Origin: JAKOQB01 sp050258235 | GTDB taxonomy: Bacteria; Pseudomonadota; Gammaproteobacteria; Burkholderiales; Burkholderiaceae_F | Assembly (NCBI GenBank): GCA_050258235.1 | Contig: JBLMYK010000153.1 | Location: 1 to 9,424 of the forward strand | Length of the DNA: 9,424 nt | Direction of reading: 5' to 3' | Shown: one piece after another, positions 6,345-9,424 of the stretch | Layout: every line of letters begins with the position of its first letter | Position numbering within the stretch: the first letter of the stretch is position 1 | Notes under the pieces: generated by a model | What the model saw: only the letters and a program-made list of their open reading frames with translations | Database searches by the model: none | What the model was told of the DNA's origin: nothing | Program-made: the position numbers and the translations under genes

Positions 6345-7154
6345 CTATCGACGTGCAGTCGCCTTTCTGATGGCTTCAACTGTTTGCGTGACGATCAGGT
6401 TGACACCAAGCTGGCCGAGTTCCGCGCTCGAGCGGCGCGGGTCGCCGTAGACGCCGTCGGCGCGGCCAGGGTGCGGCTCCGCGTGCAGCCGGTCGGCGCG
6501 CACCAGGTGCGGATCGATCGCAAGCGCCAGCGACGTGTCGGCAAGCCCGGCATGCGTGCCGATCTCCTCGGCGCTGAAGCCGCGCTGTTTCAGCAGTTGC
6601 GGATACGCGGTTTCCGTCGCGTGGTAGTACTCCGGCACCGCGTGCACGCGCGCGCCGCTGGCGGCCCACTCGCGGTTCAGCCGTGCCGCGACCGCGCGCA
6701 GGCTCTTCTGATAGCCGCCGTGGTCGCCGAGCAGCACGATGTCGCGGAAACCGTGGTGCCTGAAGCTGCGCGCGGCCGACTCGACCACTTTCTCGAAGAT
6801 CGGTTCGGGCACCGTGATCGTGCCCGCAAACCGCATGTGCGCGGTCGGCGGATCGATGTTGCCTTCGGCCACGTACGGCAGCACCGGCGCCACCAGCGCG
6901 TTGCCCAGCGCCCGCGCGATCTTCTCCGACAGCAGCTTCACGCGCACGTTGTGCTTGCCGAGCACCATCGCCGGCCCGTTCTGCTCGGTGCCGCCGATCG
7001 GCATGATGATCGTGGACTTGCCTGCCGCGATCGCGTCGCGCAGTTCGGTCCAGGTCAGCTCCTCCAGCAGCACCGTTTGTGGCGGCTGTGCGAGCGCGGG
7101 CACGCCGACGATCAACAGCAGGGCAAGACAGAACGTGCGCGCGTTCGCGATCAT
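6345..7154 (-). CDS. Exported creatininase-family hydrolase with variant metal motif
   Basis: A 269-residue protein with a signal peptide (residues 1-23, hydrophobic core then PALAQ) followed by a creatininase-like domain. The family contains metal-dependent amidohydrolases of cytosolic type, including creatininase and the mycofactocin peptidase MftE. Landmarks are MPIGGTEQNGP (Glu57, Asn59), GKHN (His68, Asn69), VLLGDHGGYQ (Asp144, His145) and HAGLADTS (His201, Asp206). The usual E-x-H-G-P motif reads E-Q-N-G-P here. The downstream ligand that is normally an Asp in a TD pair falls on GKHN, NGHGGN reads GDHGGY, and the usual Glu of the HAG..ETS segment is Asp. The fold looks intact, but the metal site must differ or be rebuilt from other side chains. 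The start at 7154 is fixed by the signal peptide; its Shine-Dalgarno is weak. It lies 36 bp after the DUF4124 gene and 75 bp before the propeller gene. Substrate unknown; creatinine itself is unlikely for an exported enzyme. Confidence 0.87.
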   Translation of the reverse strand: MIANARTFCLALLLIVGVPALAQPPQTVLLEELTWTELRDAIAAGKSTIIMPIGGTEQNGPAMVLGKHNVRVKLLSEKIARALGNALVAPVLPYVAEGNIDPPTAHMRFAGTITVPEPIFEKVVESAARSFRHHGFRDIVLLGDHGGYQKSLRAVAARLNREWAASGARVHAVPEYYHATETAYPQLLKQRGFSAEEIGTHAGLADTSLALAIDPHLVRADRLHAEPHPGRADGVYGDPRRSSAELGQLGVNLIVTQTVEAIRKATARR

Positions 7155-7190
7155 GCGCGCATCATATCGGCCCGCGCGCGCCGGCTCGCG

Positions 7191-7649
7191 CTAGCGTTGC
7201 GCGCAATGCAGCCTGTAATCGTCCTGCGCGCGGCGCAGTTCGAGCTCGATCGACGCGGCGTGACCCGGTGCCGCCGCGTTCAGATCGCGCTGGTAGAACG
7301 TGATGCTGCGGTCGAGTTCGGCGCAGGCGCGGCGCTGCTGCGCGATCTGCTCGTTCAGGCGCTGGTTTTCCAGCCAGGGATCGAACGTCTCCTTCTTCGC
7401 CGGCGCGATCTTCCCGCTCGGTGCCTTTGCGGATTCCGGCTTGCCCGATGCATCCGGAACCTCGACCGCGGGTTCGCGCTCGACGGTCCGTGCGGCGCGT
7501 GAACCTGCAGGGCAGGGCGTGTTGCTGTAGGAAACGCCCCCGCGCGCCGATTCGCAGCGAAAGATCGTGGGCTCGTCGGCTGCGACCGCGGAAGCGGCAG
7601 AAAGCAGCAGGGCCGAACAAATCACCCAGTCACGCGGCAGTCTGAACAT
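7191..7649 (-). CDS. Secreted DUF4124-domain protein
   Basis: A 152-residue protein with a signal peptide (MFRLPRDWVICSALLLSAAS, cleaved near AVAA-DE). Residues about 26-50 are a DUF4124 module: IFRCESARGGVSYSNTPCP, with two cysteines (Cys32, Cys46) that probably pair. The middle (50-90) is Ala/Pro/Lys/Glu-rich and likely disordered. The last 60 residues are charged and helical (ENQRLNEQIAQQRRACAELD onward) and may form a coiled coil. The start is well supported: AGGAGG at 7657-7662 with a 7-nt spacer. DUF4124 proteins are common small envelope proteins of proteobacteria with no settled function. It is the first gene of the closely spaced group that continues with the creatininase-family and propeller genes. 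Localisation is confident; function unknown. Confidence 0.9.
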   Translation of the reverse strand: MFRLPRDWVICSALLLSAASAVAADEPTIFRCESARGGVSYSNTPCPAGSRAARTVEREPAVEVPDASGKPESAKAPSGKIAPAKKETFDPWLENQRLNEQIAQQRRACAELDRSITFYQRDLNAAAPGHAASIELELRRAQDDYRLHCAQR

Positions 7650-7791
7650 CGGCGTGCCTCCTGCGGCAAGTGCAGGCTCAGTTTAGTCGGGAAGCCGCAA
7701 AGAGTGGACGAGACACGCCGCCGGGGTCGTCCGTTCGCACGGCTCCTGCGCCGCGCATCGGCGGGATCGTCAATGCTCGCAAACGCGATGC

Positions 7792-7809
7792 CCCGCGCTT
7801 TTGCGCGGG
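7792..7809 (-). terminator. Possible weak terminator hairpin after the YXWGXW gene
   Basis: CCCGCGC (7792-7798), TTTT loop, GCGCGGG (7803-7809) form a perfect 7-bp GC stem, 37 nt past the stop of the YXWGXW gene (minus strand) and 142 nt ahead of the next start. The loop reads AAAA on that strand and no T-run follows, so intrinsic termination is only possible, not shown. The rest of the 197-bp gap 7650-7846 shows nothing else I can support. Confidence 0.35.
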
Positions 7810-7846
7810 CAGCGGTGCGCCGGAAAAGCGTGGCCGCGGTCGCGGC

Positions 7847-8182
7847 TCAGCGGCCGCGTTCCCAGCGCCCGCCGTGCAGGCGCCAGCCATCACGGTCGCG
7901 GTCCCAGCGGTGCGGAACCCAGTGGTAGCCCGGTCGCGGCGCTTCCCAGTGACCGCCGACCCAGACATGACGGTTGCCGCTCCAGTTCCAGTAACCGCCG
8001 ATCCAGATGTAGCCGGGGTACGGCGCGACGCCGACGACCTCCGCGCGCGGCGGCGGAGGCGCAGCCATCACCGGCCCGGCCCCGTAGTACGGATCCGCGG
8101 GAACGACCACGCAACCGACCAGCGCCAGAGAGAGCAGCAGCGCCGCAGCGCGGCCGGAGTTGGACCATCGATTCGATTTCAC
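7847..8182 (-). CDS. YXWGXW-repeat lipoprotein
   Basis: A 111-residue lipoprotein read from a GTG start at 8182. This start is preferred because GGGAGG (8187-8192) sits 4 nt upstream and because it puts the lipobox in the right place. An ATG at 8281 in the same frame would add 33 Arg/Gly-rich residues in front of the signal sequence. The signal peptide RAAALLLSLALVGC ends in a lipobox (LVGC, Cys24), so the mature protein should be lipid-anchored. After a Pro-rich stretch come aromatic repeats: PGYIWIGGYWNWSG, HVWVGGHWEAP, GYHWVPHRWDRD and GWRLHGGRWERG. These match the YXWGXW/WXXGXW family of small envelope proteins, whose role is not known. The repeats degrade toward the C-terminus, which is highly basic. 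It is divergent from the OPT transporter gene. Confidence 0.85.
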   Translation of the reverse strand: MKSNRWSNSGRAAALLLSLALVGCVVVPADPYYGAGPVMAAPPPPRAEVVGVAPYPGYIWIGGYWNWSGNRHVWVGGHWEAPRPGYHWVPHRWDRDRDGWRLHGGRWERGR

Positions 8183-8361
8183 GCGACCTCCCGGCGATCG
8201 ATCAGACGATGACCCTTCAACGCCGGCACCGCGACCGGGGCCGACGTGGCGATGCCGCCTGCGACCGCGAAAGTGTTTCAAATTGCGTACTGCGCGCAGC
8301 CGTTCGAATTCGACCTGCGATCTGCGAAGATTGCGTCGCCTCCGACAACACGAACGACAAC
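8183..8361. promoter_or_regulatory. Divergent gap between lipoprotein and OPT transporter genes
   Basis: This 179-bp region must carry promoters for both flanking genes. The only clear element is GGGAGG at 8187-8192 for the GTG-started lipoprotein. The AT-richer patch at 8270-8290 (AAGTGTTTCAAATTGCG) is the likeliest promoter area, but I cannot assign -35 and -10 boxes with confidence. No Shine-Dalgarno is visible before the transporter ATG. Confidence 0.35.
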
Positions 8362-9424
8362 ATGGCGCTGCTGCAGCTCGACGAACAACAGGTCCGCACC
8401 TGGACGCGGTCGCAGAAGGACGAGTGGTGGCTTAACAACGTGTACCGCGGCGACATGCCGCAGCTGACGATTCGTTCGGCGCTGACGGGCTTCCTGCTGG
8501 GCGGCGTGCTGGCGGCCACTGCGCTCTACATCGCCGCCAAGACCGGCATCACGATCGGCGTCGGGTTGACCGCGGTGATCCTCGCGTTCGCGATCTACCG
8601 GATCATGCACGGCGCCGGGCTGGCGGCCGATTTCACGATCCTGGAAAACAACTGCACGCAGTCGATCGCCACCGCAGCGGGCTACATGGTCGCGCCGATG
8701 GTTTCCGCACTCGCCGCGTACATGCTGGTGACCGGGAAGATCATCCCCTGGTGGCACATGATCGCGTGGATGTGCGTGGTGTCGATCATCGGCGTGCTGC
8801 TCGCGTTTCCGCTGAAGCGCCGCTTCATCAACGACGAGCAGCTGCCGTTTCCCGAGGGCCGCGCCAGCGGCGTGGTGCTCGACGCGCTGTACACGGGTTC
8901 GGCCGCCGCCGGCATGTTCAAGGCGCGGCTGCTCGGTGCCACCGCGCTGCTCACCGGCCTGTACCAGGCGATCGTCAGCGACGGCTGGATGAAGCTCTTG
9001 CAGTTCAAGCTGCTGCGGATGGACCACTGGCTGGGACTGAAGGAGCCGTGGACGTTCCACGAGCGGCTCGATTCGTACTACTACGCGGCGGCGGCGCGGG
9101 TGAATGGCTACATCCCGACCATTCTCGGCACCGACATCCGCCAGCTCGGACTGCGCCTGACGCTCGACGCGGCGATGCTCGGCGTCGGCGGGCTGATGGG
9201 CATCGCGGTGGCGACGAGCTGCCTGCTCGGCGCGTTCATCAATTTCGTGATCCTGGCGCCGATCATGATCCAGGCCGGCGACATCGTGCAGCGGGTCGGG
9301 CCCAACGGCGTGGTGGTGCCGATCTCGCGCGCCGAGATCGTCAACCAGTGGTCGCTGTGGTGGGGCGTGACGATGATGGTCGTCGGCTCGCTGGTGAGCC
9401 TGCTCGGCCGGCCGGAGATCTTCA
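8362..9424 (+). CDS. OPT-family oligopeptide transporter, 3' end cut by window edge
   Basis: The first 354 residues of an inner-membrane OPT-family transporter; bacterial members have roughly 600-700, so about half is missing. A hydrophilic N-terminus (about 1-37, rich in Trp and charge) precedes hydrophobic segments near 38-58, 63-82, 101-122, 130-150, 180-196, 248-282 and 330-348. Family marks: AAKTGITIGVGLTA after the first segment, LENNCTQSIATAAGY (Glu95-Asn97, Gln100), and LPFPEGRASG with Glu165. OPT proteins are proton-coupled importers of small peptides or metal-chelate compounds; the substrate cannot be told here. The ATG at 8362 is the first ATG in this frame after a long start-free stretch. 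No ribosome binding site precedes it, so the exact start is less sure than the family. Confidence 0.93.
   Translation, partial: MALLQLDEQQVRTWTRSQKDEWWLNNVYRGDMPQLTIRSALTGFLLGGVLAATALYIAAKTGITIGVGLTAVILAFAIYRIMHGAGLAADFTILENNCTQSIATAAGYMVAPMVSALAAYMLVTGKIIPWWHMIAWMCVVSIIGVLLAFPLKRRFINDEQLPFPEGRASGVVLDALYTGSAAAGMFKARLLGATALLTGLYQAIVSDGWMKLLQFKLLRMDHWLGLKEPWTFHERLDSYYYAAAARVNGYIPTILGTDIRQLGLRLTLDAAMLGVGGLMGIAVATSCLLGAFINFVILAPIMIQAGDIVQRVGPNGVVVPISRAEIVNQWSLWWGVTMMVVGSLVSLLGRPEIF

Noticed and set aside
6384..7502. A 372-codon open frame on the plus strand
   Set aside because: It overlaps the creatininase-like and DUF4124 genes in antisense, both with signal peptides and domains. Its own translation shows only Arg/Ala/Val-rich sequence.
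7835..7858. GC-rich hairpin CGCGGTCGC/GCGGCCGCG over the stop of the YXWGXW gene
   Set aside because: It spans the stop codon, has a wobble pair and lies in very GC-rich coding sequence where such pairings arise readily.
1..9424. CRISPR arrays, tRNAs, insertion sequences, phage or toxin-antitoxin genes
   Set aside because: No regularly spaced direct repeats, cloverleaf-like sequence, transposase or integrase motif, or small toxin pair was seen on either strand.

Overview
The window is 9.4 kb of GC-rich, densely coded DNA with strong third-position GC bias. Gene families and compact layout suggest a proteobacterium, most likely a betaproteobacterium of the Burkholderiales type. That placement is an inference from style and families, not from a marker gene. 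Ten protein-coding genes are supported, two of them cut by the window edges. I see no tRNA, rRNA, CRISPR array, insertion sequence or phage gene.

Left block, minus strand (1-2248): a di-iron Fe-S cluster repair protein of the YtfE/ScdA/RIC family, then an RraA/HMG-aldolase-fold protein that keeps the D-X20-R-D catalytic signature, then a LysR-type regulator running off the left edge. An 8-bp perfect stem-loop sits between ytfE and the RraA-like gene. The RraA-like gene and the regulator are 12 bp apart and probably co-transcribed.

A 243-bp divergent control region (2249-2491) separates this block from a plus-strand pair. It carries three short palindromes and a TATAGT -10-like box. The plus-strand pair is a stand-alone TrpB2-type tryptophan synthase beta subunit with no trpA in view and, 22 bp further on, a secreted CAP/SCP-domain protein whose N-terminus holds two copies of a repeat I do not recognise.

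Middle-right block, minus strand (5133-8182), convergent with the CAP gene across a 6-bp gap. In transcription order it contains a small YXWGXW-repeat lipoprotein (GTG start), a secreted DUF4124 protein, an exported creatininase-family hydrolase with altered metal-ligand positions, and an exported seven-bladed YVTN-type beta-propeller. All four carry export signals, so this is a run of envelope genes. The last three are closely spaced (36 and 75 bp) and could be one transcript.

The right edge holds the start of an OPT-family oligopeptide transporter on the plus strand, divergent from the lipoprotein gene.

I do not see a clear-cut new defence or mobile system. The best candidates for undescribed biology are the exported creatininase/propeller pair, with its changed ligand motif and a ring of His/Asp/Asn/Met at equivalent blade positions, and the repeat-bearing CAP protein next to an orphan TrpB2.
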